DNA of 17,595 nucleotides from Phycisphaerae bacterium. GTDB lineage: Bacteria > Planctomycetota > Phycisphaerae > Phycisphaerales > SM1A02. Shown piece by piece: positions 8,060 through 12,576 of the stretch (position 1 is the first letter of the stretch; each line of letters opens with the position of its first letter). Below the pieces are notes generated by a model. That model was not told the DNA's origin and searched no databases. It worked only from the letters and a program-made list of their open reading frames with translations. A program made the position numbers and the translations under genes. The stretch is taken from positions 1 to 17,595 of the forward strand of contig PAAB01000048.1 in NCBI GenBank assembly GCA_002591705.1. The letters are read 5' to 3'.

Positions 8060-8150
8060 CACGGGGAAGTGGTGCTCCTCGTGGGTGGAAACAGCGGTCA
8101 GAGGGGTAGCTAGTCTATCCCTCACTCTACATCGTGGTAAGGTGCACGAT
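8060..8150 (+). other. Cluster of three strong hairpins after the terminase gene
   Basis: Three consecutive stem-loops occur in 91 bases. The first pairs CACGGGGA (8060-8067) with TCCTCGTG (8076-8083), 8 bp with one G-T. The second pairs GAGGGGTAG (8101-8109) with CTATCCCTC (8115-8123), 9 bp with one G-T and a 5-base loop. The third pairs ATCGTG (8131-8136) with CACGAT (8145-8150), 6 bp. None is followed by a T-tract, so simple intrinsic termination is unlikely. The position at the end of the late operon suggests a phage-polymerase terminator, RNA-processing sites or a packaging/terminus signal. Confidence 0.6.
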
Positions 8151-8155
8151 ATATT

Positions 8156-8284
8156 ATGAAAAAATTATTCTTACTCTTACTAATACTTAGGGTAGCTGCT
8201 CCTATATCGTATATAACGTGGGTAGCTCTCAGGGATCAAAAAATTTGGCATAATTTTCCGAAGTCAATATACAGAGTGCGTTAG
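8156..8284 (+). CDS. Possible 42-residue membrane peptide
   Basis: This is a short frame from ATG 8156 to TAG 8284. The product starts MKKLFLLLLILRVAAP and continues with a second apolar patch (ISYITWVAL) and a basic, aromatic end (DQKIWHNFPKSIYRVR). The KK plus Leu-rich start gives a convincing membrane anchor or uncleaved signal. The ribosome-binding site is weak (AAGG about 13 bases upstream). It lies directly after the hairpin cluster in otherwise non-coding DNA, and two GGGTAGCT repeats fall inside it, so it could also be fortuitous. If real, it is a late small membrane protein; the function is unknown. Confidence 0.45.
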   Translation: MKKLFLLLLILRVAAPISYITWVALRDQKIWHNFPKSIYRVR

Positions 8285-8407
8285 CTAGGCACCCCCCAAG
8301 CGGTTGGCTTGTGTTCGGTTATCCGTACTTGCCACAATCGTGAGACAGTCCCCACAAAGTTGTTTCAATATGTTACAAGGTACCGCAGCGGGGATAGCGT
8401 ACAAATA

Positions 8408-8491
8408 CATGAGTCTTATGAGACCAACACCATATATAGCAATGTTACAAAACCTTGCGGGGCCTTGACACAATCTCATGTGAGTCTCATG
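8408..8491. repeat. Imperfect inverted repeat
   Basis: The arms are CATGAG (8408-8413) plus ATGAGA (8418-8423) on the left and TCTCAT (8474-8479) plus CTCATG (8486-8491) on the right. They give two 6-bp stems separated by a small internal loop and enclosing about 50 bases. It lies in the non-coding region before the AT-rich promoter zone; it could be a protein-binding site, a cruciform or part of a structured RNA. Confidence 0.5.
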
Positions 8492-8606
8492 GGATCTGTA
8501 TTTGCTTAGTGTGGATTATTATATATAAAGATGACTAATGTAAATGAGCACTTATACTTAATTAAATTTATCTATTACAGTAATGTTAAGCAATTATAAA
8601 GTTTTA

Positions 8607-8635
8607 TTGACGATTCCTGGTTTTCATGGTATCCT
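8607..8635 (+). promoter_or_regulatory. Sigma70-like early promoter
   Basis: TTGACG at 8607-8612, a 17-base spacer and TATCCT at 8630-8635 give a near-consensus -35 and a fair -10 at optimal spacing. The surrounding DNA is AT-rich. It points to the early genes and is the best candidate for the promoter used by host RNA polymerase at the start of infection. A start near 8642 would begin at the palindrome ATTTTAAAAT (8641-8650). Confidence 0.6.
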
Positions 8636-8662
8636 CCCACATTTTAAAATTTATAGCTAGAG

Positions 8663-8701
8663 TAGTACACATGTACTATCCACCATCATAGGCTTGCGCC
8701 T
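8663..8701 (+). promoter_or_regulatory. Paired leader hairpins downstream of the early promoter
   Basis: TAGTAC (8663-8668) pairs perfectly with GTACTA (8673-8678) across a 4-base loop, and AGGC (8690-8693) pairs with GCCT (8698-8701), followed by CATTTTGT. Placed about 20-60 bases after the predicted transcription start, they could be an operator, an attenuator or a 5' stability element. The second one, with its short T-run, might act as a weak terminator. Confidence 0.4.
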
Positions 8702-8758
8702 CATTTTGTCAAGTATTTTCTAAAATGTGTTGATTTGCTGACCTTACCAGGTAACACG

Positions 8759-8786
8759 TTGCAAAGCCTAAAAACTATGATAATAT
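8759..8786 (+). promoter_or_regulatory. Second, weaker promoter candidate
   Basis: TTGCAA at 8759-8764 and TAATAT at 8781-8786 are separated by 16 bases. The -10 lies in a run of alternating T and A, so several registers are possible. T7-type phages usually have multiple early host promoters near the left end, which makes a second one plausible; the sequence alone is not decisive. Confidence 0.35.
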
Positions 8787-8865
8787 ATATACATGAAACA
8801 AATTTTTTATTTTATGACTTCTATTTCTTCCTTATTATAAAAAGAGACCACAACAAATAAAACAA

Positions 8866-9384
8866 GCTACGGGGACTAACCCTTGGAAGGTTAGAACAGC
8901 ACCACTTAACAATGTGCGTTACCTGCTAATGTGACCCAAACCATAGCACCGAATCAAGTAGGATAAGACTAGAGGCGAGACAGCATCAATGCGGGGACTG
9001 TAGTGAAGTGATCGGTAGGGATTACGTGTACGGTGGGGAGCGCAAACCGACAGCTCTGAGCTAGATAGCACTAAAGGCTAGCAATTAACAGTTAACACAA
9101 GGACTTATAGTGCCTACCCACAATCATCGAGTCCGCAAATGTTAACAATCACACGCAATCATTAATTACCGCTGTAGGCTGTACTATGTCAGCCAACTGA
9201 CCTTGCAAGTGGGAACACTTCGCAATGTGTATCTACAGACTGCAGCTTTTATGCGGTCAATGGCAACTGGTCACTACTACCGCTCACTAACGATGTTGAC
9301 GTTGAGTATTTACACTCATTCACATCCTCATACCTAACCAGTACAATGTAAACCGTAGAGGTTCGATTCCTCAAGACCGCACCA
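8866..9384 (+). ncRNA. Candidate large structured RNA, unidentified
   Basis: About 500 bases have no credible reading frame and higher GC than the flanking AT-rich DNA. Local stems include CTAACC/GGTTAG (8876-8894, 7-base loop), GGCTG/CAGCC (9177-9194), and TTGCAAGTG paired with CACTT-C-GCAA around a GGAA (GNRA-type) tetraloop (9203-9225, one bulged C). Longer-range pairs include GCACTA (9068-9073) with TAGTGC (9108-9113). CGGGGACT occurs twice (8870 and 8992). The stretch ends in a tRNA-like T-arm/acceptor end, which GCGGTC at 9253-9258 can close by pairing with GACCGC at 9375-9380. Large ornate RNAs of phages (GOLLD and ROOL classes) often neighbour tRNAs, so membership in such a class is conceivable, but I cannot identify a family from sequence. 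Confidence 0.4.
9352..9384 (+). other. tRNA 3'-end-like sequence (attP core or tRNA-like domain)
   Basis: The T-arm is exact: GAGG, loop TTCGATT and CCTC, with the invariant G53-T54-T55-C56-R57-A58 and C61 pattern. It is followed by the acceptor strand AGACCGC, discriminator A and an encoded CCA. The preceding ACCGT could be the 3' strand of the long variable arm of a class II tRNA, and discriminator A with a G-C start would fit a Leu tRNA. No 5' half (D-arm and anticodon arm at normal distance) is present, so this is not a complete tRNA gene. The best explanations are a phage attachment site copying the 3' end of a host tRNA gene, or a tRNA-like end of a structured RNA. No integrase gene is seen in this window. 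Confidence 0.55.
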
Positions 9385-9399
9385 CACCACACTAAACTA

Positions 9400-10023
9400 A
9401 TGACATACGCTCAACTATCACACAATGCACGTGAGATTGTAGCCAAGTTTACGCTTGCTACATCCCAAGAAGTGCAAATCGGTTGTGACTGGTATCCGTC
9501 AGCTCTCAAGATCTCCGCTCGCATTGGCGAGAAGTACGGTGTATCCGCTGAGGTTGTTGCGGGTGTCATCGCAGCTCTATCACCTAACAACCGCTGGGAG
9601 CGTAACATCATTGACGCTGAGTCCATCATCAAATGCTGGCGATCTGGCGGTACTCGCACTGACATGACCAATGTCAAGGTGTGTACTTATGGCAAGATGA
9701 AACAAAAAGCCATTGACATACTGCTCACACGTGTGCCCATCGTTGACATACTCAAAGGCAAAAAGCTTATTGAGTTCTTCAACTGCATCACCAACCCAGC
9801 TCTCAATGACGTATGTATTGACGGGCATGCGTACTCTGTATGGTTTGGTCAACGCCTTACCATGAAAGAGGTTCCAGCCATTGGCATCCGTTTGCGATCA
9901 CAAATCAAGACTGATTATCGTGACGCTACATGCTTCATCAATGAGGAGCTAGGCGAGCACTACACGCCAGCATCAATCCAAGCCATCACATGGGTTACCC
10001 ACAAACGTATCTATGACGTATAA
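9400..10023 (+). CDS. Conserved phage protein of unknown function, first early gene
   Basis: This encodes 207 residues, soluble. Recognisable conserved blocks are VVAGVIAALSPNNRWERNIIDAE (residues ~52-74), the KGKKLIEFFNCI segment, VCIDGHAYSVWFG (~144-156) and a C-terminal PASIQAITWVTHKR. These blocks define a family common in cyanophages and other marine phages (I believe it corresponds to DUF7178, not verified). The helical layout with the LSPNNRW and IDGHA boxes is reminiscent of helix-hairpin-helix base-excision enzymes, an inference only. It is the first gene after the tRNA-like sequence and its codons look more C-rich than those of the structural genes. Its stop overlaps the next start by 11 bases. 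Confidence 0.8.
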   Translation: MTYAQLSHNAREIVAKFTLATSQEVQIGCDWYPSALKISARIGEKYGVSAEVVAGVIAALSPNNRWERNIIDAESIIKCWRSGGTRTDMTNVKVCTYGKMKQKAIDILLTRVPIVDILKGKKLIEFFNCITNPALNDVCIDGHAYSVWFGQRLTMKEVPAIGIRLRSQIKTDYRDATCFINEELGEHYTPASIQAITWVTHKRIYDV

Positions 10024-10213
10024 CCAGCTCACACTCATGCCATACCTTGACGGTGCGGTTATGATGTACAAAGGATGTACTAAGGATCCAGCGGTTATGC
10101 TGGCACTCACATCCATACATGACAGACATTACCAGTTCGATTCACATGACTCAACACGATTCTACTTCAACACCGAAACAGGATTATCCACAACGCAAAC
10201 GCCCTACGCTTAA
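10013..10213 (+). CDS. Small hypothetical early protein
   Basis: This encodes 66 residues, soluble, Tyr- and Thr-rich (MTYNQLTLMPYLDGAVMMYK at the start). It begins inside the last codons of the preceding gene through the sequence ATGACGTATAA, where the upstream reading ends Tyr-Asp-Val-stop. The same junction recurs at 13267, which supports both starts as real. The function is unknown. Its 3' third overlaps the next small gene by 95 bases in a different frame, so one of the two may use a later start. Confidence 0.55.
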   Translation: MTYNQLTLMPYLDGAVMMYKGCTKDPAVMLALTSIHDRHYQFDSHDSTRFYFNTETGLSTTQTPYA

Positions 10214-10316
10214 ACAGACACAAGCTATGCAAAGCGAGCAGCGTATACCAGCAGATGTTTGGCGAGCTATTCAATACCTTGAGTATCGTAAACTACGCCA
10301 CAATCATCACGCATGA
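10119..10316 (+). CDS. Small hypothetical protein coupled to the methyltransferase
   Basis: This encodes 65 residues from ATG 10119; in-frame ATGs at 10146 and 10227 would shorten it, the last one removing the overlap with the previous gene. The C-terminal part (RIPADVWRAIQYLEYRKLRHNHH) looks like a genuine basic helix and ends with a TGA that overlaps the methyltransferase start as ATGA, a typical coupled arrangement. The N-terminal part is Thr/Gln/His-rich and less protein-like. The basic helix could bind DNA or the methyltransferase, but this is speculation. Confidence 0.5.
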   Translation: MTDITSSIHMTQHDSTSTPKQDYPQRKRPTLKQTQAMQSEQRIPADVWRAIQYLEYRKLRHNHHA

Positions 10317-11203
10317 GAGTCCTTGACTTATTCTCTGGCATAGGTGGCTTTGCCTACGCAGGTCACCTCCTGGGAGGCTTTACTACGACTCAGTTTGTAG
10401 AGAACAACACCTATTGCCAGCAGGTTCTCCGCAAGAACTTTCCACTTGTACCTATTCACGATGACATCAACACCTTTGACACAGCATTTAGATTTGGTGA
10501 GTACGACCTCATCACAGCTGGCTTCCCATGCCAAGACTTATCCTCAGCAGGCAAGCAGGCTGGACTTCGAGAAGGCACACGCAGCAGCCTGTTCTACAGG
10601 GTTATGCAGATTGCTAGGCGTGTTCGACCTAAATTCATCCTCTTTGAAAACGTTGCAAATACAATCAGTCACGCCAAAGGGCAAACTTTCCAAGCTATCC
10701 TCCATGAAATTGCCAAAAGCGGGTTCAATGCTGAGTGGGGCATTGTATCAGCTGCAGACGTGGGAGCCTGTCACCTCCGCAAACGCATCTGGATTATTGC
10801 CTACGCCAACGACCCAAGATACTATCGCACATCCAAATGCCAAGCTGACTCCAAACGGACGGAGACTATCATCAAATGGTACGAGTCACAGCCTCAACAT
10901 ACAAGACAAGTTGACGCTATTACCGACACCCAGAGCCAGCGAATGGAAAGGCATAGGAGTCAAAGGCAGCCCCAGCAGCTTACGTTGGGCAAAACAGGGT
11001 TACTTAACTGGAGTGATACAGGAATCAGACTCAGTTCCGACTGGCGTTCCTACGCATCTCAACCCATGCTTCGTAGAGGAGATGATGGGTTATCCCGTAG
11101 GGTGGACAGACTTAAATGCCTAGGCAATACCATATGTCCGCAAACCGCAACAATTCCACTCAATCGCATCAAACAACTTGACACTCTCCTCCAGCATAGC
11201 TAA
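10313..11203 (+). CDS. DNA (cytosine-5) methyltransferase
   Basis: This encodes 296 residues with the C5-MTase motifs in order: motif I DLFSGIGGF (5-13) for S-adenosylmethionine, motif IV AGFPCQDLSSAG (69-80) with catalytic C73, motif VI FENV (111-114), motif VIII HLRKRIWIIAY (154-164), a Gln/Arg-rich target-recognition region (~165-250), and the IX/X end SRRVDRLKCLGNTICPQ (261-277). It transfers a methyl group to C5 of cytosine in a specific DNA site. No restriction enzyme is adjacent, so protection of phage DNA from host restriction is the likely role. The start overlaps the preceding stop (ATGA). Remarkably, a second long +1 frame with its own recognisable motifs runs through most of the gene (10461-11123). 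Codon use is more C-rich than in the structural genes. Confidence 0.93.
   Translation: MRVLDLFSGIGGFAYAGHLLGGFTTTQFVENNTYCQQVLRKNFPLVPIHDDINTFDTAFRFGEYDLITAGFPCQDLSSAGKQAGLREGTRSSLFYRVMQIARRVRPKFILFENVANTISHAKGQTFQAILHEIAKSGFNAEWGIVSAADVGACHLRKRIWIIAYANDPRYYRTSKCQADSKRTETIIKWYESQPQHTRQVDAITDTQSQRMERHRSQRQPQQLTLGKTGLLNWSDTGIRLSSDWRSYASQPMLRRGDDGLSRRVDRLKCLGNTICPQTATIPLNRIKQLDTLLQHS
10461..11123 (+). CDS. Overprinted +1-frame gene within the methyltransferase
   Basis: This encodes 220 residues from ATG 10461 (a TTG at 10446 would add five). The frame is entirely inside the methyltransferase gene, offset by +1. It reads SHAKTYPQQ where the other frame encodes the catalytic motif IV, SSSLKTLQ opposite the ENV motif, SGLLPTPTTQD opposite motif VIII, then LLPTPRASEWKGIG, and ends with LNPCFVEEMMGYPVGWTDL opposite the motif IX/X region. 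These PTPT and LNPxFxExxMGxPxGWTDL blocks are a pattern I recognise from many phage and prophage proteins annotated as hypothetical or methyltransferase-associated. Two readings of the same DNA that both match protein families indicate dual coding or an ancestral frameshift relation. Expression is unproven. Confidence 0.45.
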   Translation: MTSTPLTQHLDLVSTTSSQLASHAKTYPQQASRLDFEKAHAAACSTGLCRLLGVFDLNSSSLKTLQIQSVTPKGKLSKLSSMKLPKAGSMLSGALYQLQTWEPVTSANASGLLPTPTTQDTIAHPNAKLTPNGRRLSSNGTSHSLNIQDKLTLLPTPRASEWKGIGVKGSPSSLRWAKQGYLTGVIQESDSVPTGVPTHLNPCFVEEMMGYPVGWTDLNA

Positions 11204-11213
11204 TATGTTGGAT

Positions 11214-11228
11214 GAGGGTCTCACCCTC
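11214..11228 (+). terminator. Weak terminator-like hairpin after the methyltransferase
   Basis: GAGGGT (11214-11219) pairs perfectly with ACCCTC (11223-11228) across a 3-base loop, in the only real gap of this early region (39 bases between stop and next start). It is followed by TTGTTCACTTACTT, T-rich but broken, so termination would be partial. It marks the end of the C-rich block that starts around 8866. Confidence 0.5.
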
Positions 11229-11242
11229 TTGTTCACTTACTT

Positions 11243-11524
11243 ATGATCGTAATGCAACCACAAACACGCACCTCTACTGTTGTAGATAAAATAGATGTCA
11301 ACCCATTGACAGGTTATGCCAAGGTAGAATTACTATCTGGTGCAGTTTATGAGTACCACAATGTATCTCGTAGAGCATGTGCCAACTTACTAACACAACC
11401 TAACATGTCACTAGGTTTCTGGTTCAACAAGAACTGCAAAGCCAATGGTGTTAAGTGTAAGCAACTTAAAGATGTCAACCTATCTACCAAATGGTCAGAG
11501 TTCAAAAAGACATACGCTAAATAA
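11243..11524 (+). CDS. KTSC-domain-like small protein
   Basis: This encodes 93 residues (an ATG three codons later is an alternative start). The segment TGYAKVELLSGAVYEYHNVSRRACANLL (~22-49) followed by SLGFWFNKNCK (~56-66) has the shape of the KTSC fold: a small beta hairpin with a G-x-x-Y-x-Y-x-x-V core, then a helix and a phi-W/YFN motif. KTSC domains occur alone in phage proteins and resemble the C-terminal part of lysyl-tRNA synthetase; their function is poorly known. It starts after the hairpin at 11214-11228 and its stop overlaps the next ATG by one base. Confidence 0.7.
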   Translation: MIVMQPQTRTSTVVDKIDVNPLTGYAKVELLSGAVYEYHNVSRRACANLLTQPNMSLGFWFNKNCKANGVKCKQLKDVNLSTKWSEFKKTYAK

Positions 11525-11715
11525 TGAGAGTAGTCTTCGACAAGTCTGTAGCCCCCTCCATTTTGGAGGCAGGCTATAGCTACAACCCAGTATCAAACAC
11601 AAACACTGTTGAAGTAGAACTCACAGATAATTTTGATATTGACGAATCACTTACAGGTGCAGGTCTATCACATTTACTTGATGAATATATCTACACCATA
11701 TATGATGTCCACTAA
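11524..11715 (+). CDS. Small acidic hypothetical protein
   Basis: This encodes 63 residues, acidic, soluble, with the sequence EVELTDNFDIDESL in the middle and a Tyr/Ile-rich end (LLDEYIYTIYDVH). The start overlaps the upstream stop as TAATG and the 3' end overlaps the endonuclease VII-like gene by 14 bases. The composition and tight packing support translation. Small acidic early phage proteins often inhibit host factors, but nothing here identifies a target. Confidence 0.62.
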   Translation: MRVVFDKSVAPSILEAGYSYNPVSNTNTVEVELTDNFDIDESLTGAGLSHLLDEYIYTIYDVH

Positions 11716-12091
11716 ACGTTGCAAAGAGTGTGGAGAGTTCAGACATTACACTGACTTTCCATTATTCTCAACTGCTGGAGCTGGACGTAAGAACACATGC
11801 AAAGTATGTTCTAACAGCCTAGCTACAGTCAGACGCAGGTTACGCAGGCAAAACCCGCCACCATCATCACCTGGAAATTGCCCATCATGCGGTAGGCATA
11901 CCACTAAATGGGTTCTAGATCACTGCCACAACACTAACAGATTCAGAGGTTACATTTGTGATTCATGCAACGTAGCCTTTGGCAAATTCGCAGATGATCC
12001 AATAATTATGCACCGTTCACTTACATGGTTACAAACACATGGCACCAAACAAAACTGGTTTAAAGGTAGTAGAGACAGAGGACTCCGCTAA
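11702..12091 (+). CDS. Recombination endonuclease VII-like nuclease
   Basis: This encodes 129 residues from the first of two adjacent ATGs (11702 and 11705); upstream in-frame codons belong to the overlapping gene. The C-terminal core has a zinc pair CPSC (60-63), the catalytic LDHCHNTNRFRG (72-83), a second pair CDSC followed by N90 (CNVAFGKF) and the helix DDPIIMHRSLTWLQ, the standard endonuclease VII (His-Me) layout. The N-terminal part has two further Cys pairs (CKEC 7-10, CKVC 33-36), probably an extra zinc ribbon. The family resolves Holliday and other branched DNA, which would serve recombination, host DNA breakdown or debranching before packaging. The window also encodes an unrelated resolvase, endonuclease I, at 16264. 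Confidence 0.87.
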   Translation: MMSTKRCKECGEFRHYTDFPLFSTAGAGRKNTCKVCSNSLATVRRRLRRQNPPPSSPGNCPSCGRHTTKWVLDHCHNTNRFRGYICDSCNVAFGKFADDPIIMHRSLTWLQTHGTKQNWFKGSRDRGLR

Positions 12092-12311
12092 CCAAGATTT
12101 CATCAAGACATTTGACTGTTGCGATGACCCACTTGTATACACAATACAAAGGTATTCATACTATGATATGGATGGTACAATATGTGGAGTCTTTGACAGT
12201 CCAGAGACAGTCCAGGCAAGACTGACTAAACTTATGGATAGCCCTAGAGATGGGGAAAAGTTCATCATTGAAACACATCAACTACGTTCACACACAATGG
12301 AGACCGAATGA
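12039..12311 (+). CDS. Small acidic hypothetical protein
   Basis: This encodes 90 residues, with an acidic centre (ETEDSANQDFIKTFDCCDDP) and a Tyr-rich segment (YTIQRYSYYDMDG). The ATG lies 53 bases inside the endonuclease VII-like gene; no later ATG keeps the conserved-looking N-terminal half. Its stop overlaps the next start as ATGA, the first of a chain of such junctions. The end (FIIETHQLRSHTMET) is polar. It has no recognised family, and its function is unknown. Confidence 0.62.
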   Translation: MAPNKTGLKVVETEDSANQDFIKTFDCCDDPLVYTIQRYSYYDMDGTICGVFDSPETVQARLTKLMDSPRDGEKFIIETHQLRSHTMETE

Positions 12312-12451
12312 CCAAAAAAGAACTACTAGACAAACTGACCGACTTAGGTTGGGACTACCAAAGCATGACTAGATCTGGTCAACAAACCTATGATGAAATC
12401 ATGCAAGGTATAGGAGTATTAAAACCTAATGAAAAATGGATCGATTTATGA
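12308..12451 (+). CDS. Small hypothetical protein, 47 residues
   Basis: This is a short frame starting with ATGA overlap on the preceding stop and ending with ATGA overlap on the next start. The product begins MTKKELLDKLTDLGWDYQSM and looks like a helix-turn-helix-sized, mixed-charge small protein (later GQQTYDEIMQGIGVLKP). Stop/start coupling on both sides is strong evidence that it is translated. The function is unknown. Confidence 0.62.
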   Translation: MTKKELLDKLTDLGWDYQSMTRSGQQTYDEIMQGIGVLKPNEKWIDL

Positions 12452-12576
12452 GCACACCACACGCACAAGAACGCCTAGAAGCTATCCTTGAAGAAGTTAA
12501 AGAGGCATTTCCCTATTATTCTGAAGAGAAACAATGTGCTATAGCTAGAGCACGTTTTGAGGGGGAACTTATTTGA
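12448..12576 (+). CDS. Small acidic helical protein, 42 residues
   Basis: The ATG overlaps the previous TGA and its own TGA overlaps a TTG start. The product (AQERLEAILEEVKEAFPYY, then EEKQCAIARARFEGEL) is rich in Glu and Ala and predicts two amphipathic helices, perhaps a dimeric coiled coil. It has no recognised family. It belongs to the coupled chain 12308-13009. Confidence 0.6.
   Translation: MSTPHAQERLEAILEEVKEAFPYYSEEKQCAIARARFEGELI

Larger units (their letters stand above)
8043..9399. other. Long gene-poor region, probable junction of genome ends
   Basis: About 1.36 kb separates the large terminase (normally the last late gene in T7-type phages) from the first early gene. Reading left to right it holds a three-hairpin cluster, one possible short membrane peptide, an inverted repeat at 8408-8491, a strongly AT-rich stretch (~8510-8860) with promoter-like sequences, and a GC-richer stretch (~8866-9384) packed with hairpins that ends in a tRNA-like 3' end. 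No reading frame above 70 codons looks real on either strand. The late-to-early transition implies that the physical termini and the direct terminal repeat lie here, present once because the molecule was assembled as a circle or concatemer; the exact ends cannot be seen. Confidence 0.6.

Noticed and set aside
8340..8468. 42-codon frame (GTG 8340 or ATG 8370)
   Set aside because: The middle looks slightly hydrophobic, but there is no convincing ribosome-binding site and it overlaps the inverted repeat; too weak to list as a gene.
8309..8509. 66-codon frame with TTG start
   Set aside because: Poor start, no ribosome-binding site, composition unlike a folded protein, and it runs through the inverted repeat; it is probably chance.
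9069..9077. CACTAAAGG, the core of the phage T3 promoter
   Set aside because: Only the core nine bases match; the upstream specificity region differs and no second copy with the same context occurs in the window.
9253..9384. Complete tRNA gene spanning GCGGTC to CCA
   Set aside because: Acceptor ends can pair (6 bp) and the T-arm is perfect, and TAACG/CGTTG with a GTT-centred 7-base loop looks like an anticodon arm. However, the D-arm does not pair and about 50 extra bases separate the anticodon-like arm from the T-arm.
8866..9384. Group I intron interrupting a tRNA
   Set aside because: GCACTA (9068) with TAGTGC (9108) resembles P7, but the bulged position, P3 and P4-P6 pairings could not be matched and no 5' tRNA exon was found.
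8990..9384. tmRNA with tag-coding frame
   Set aside because: No tmRNA-type 5' end pairing with the 3' end, the acceptor lacks the G-U identity pair and no tag-like frame was found.
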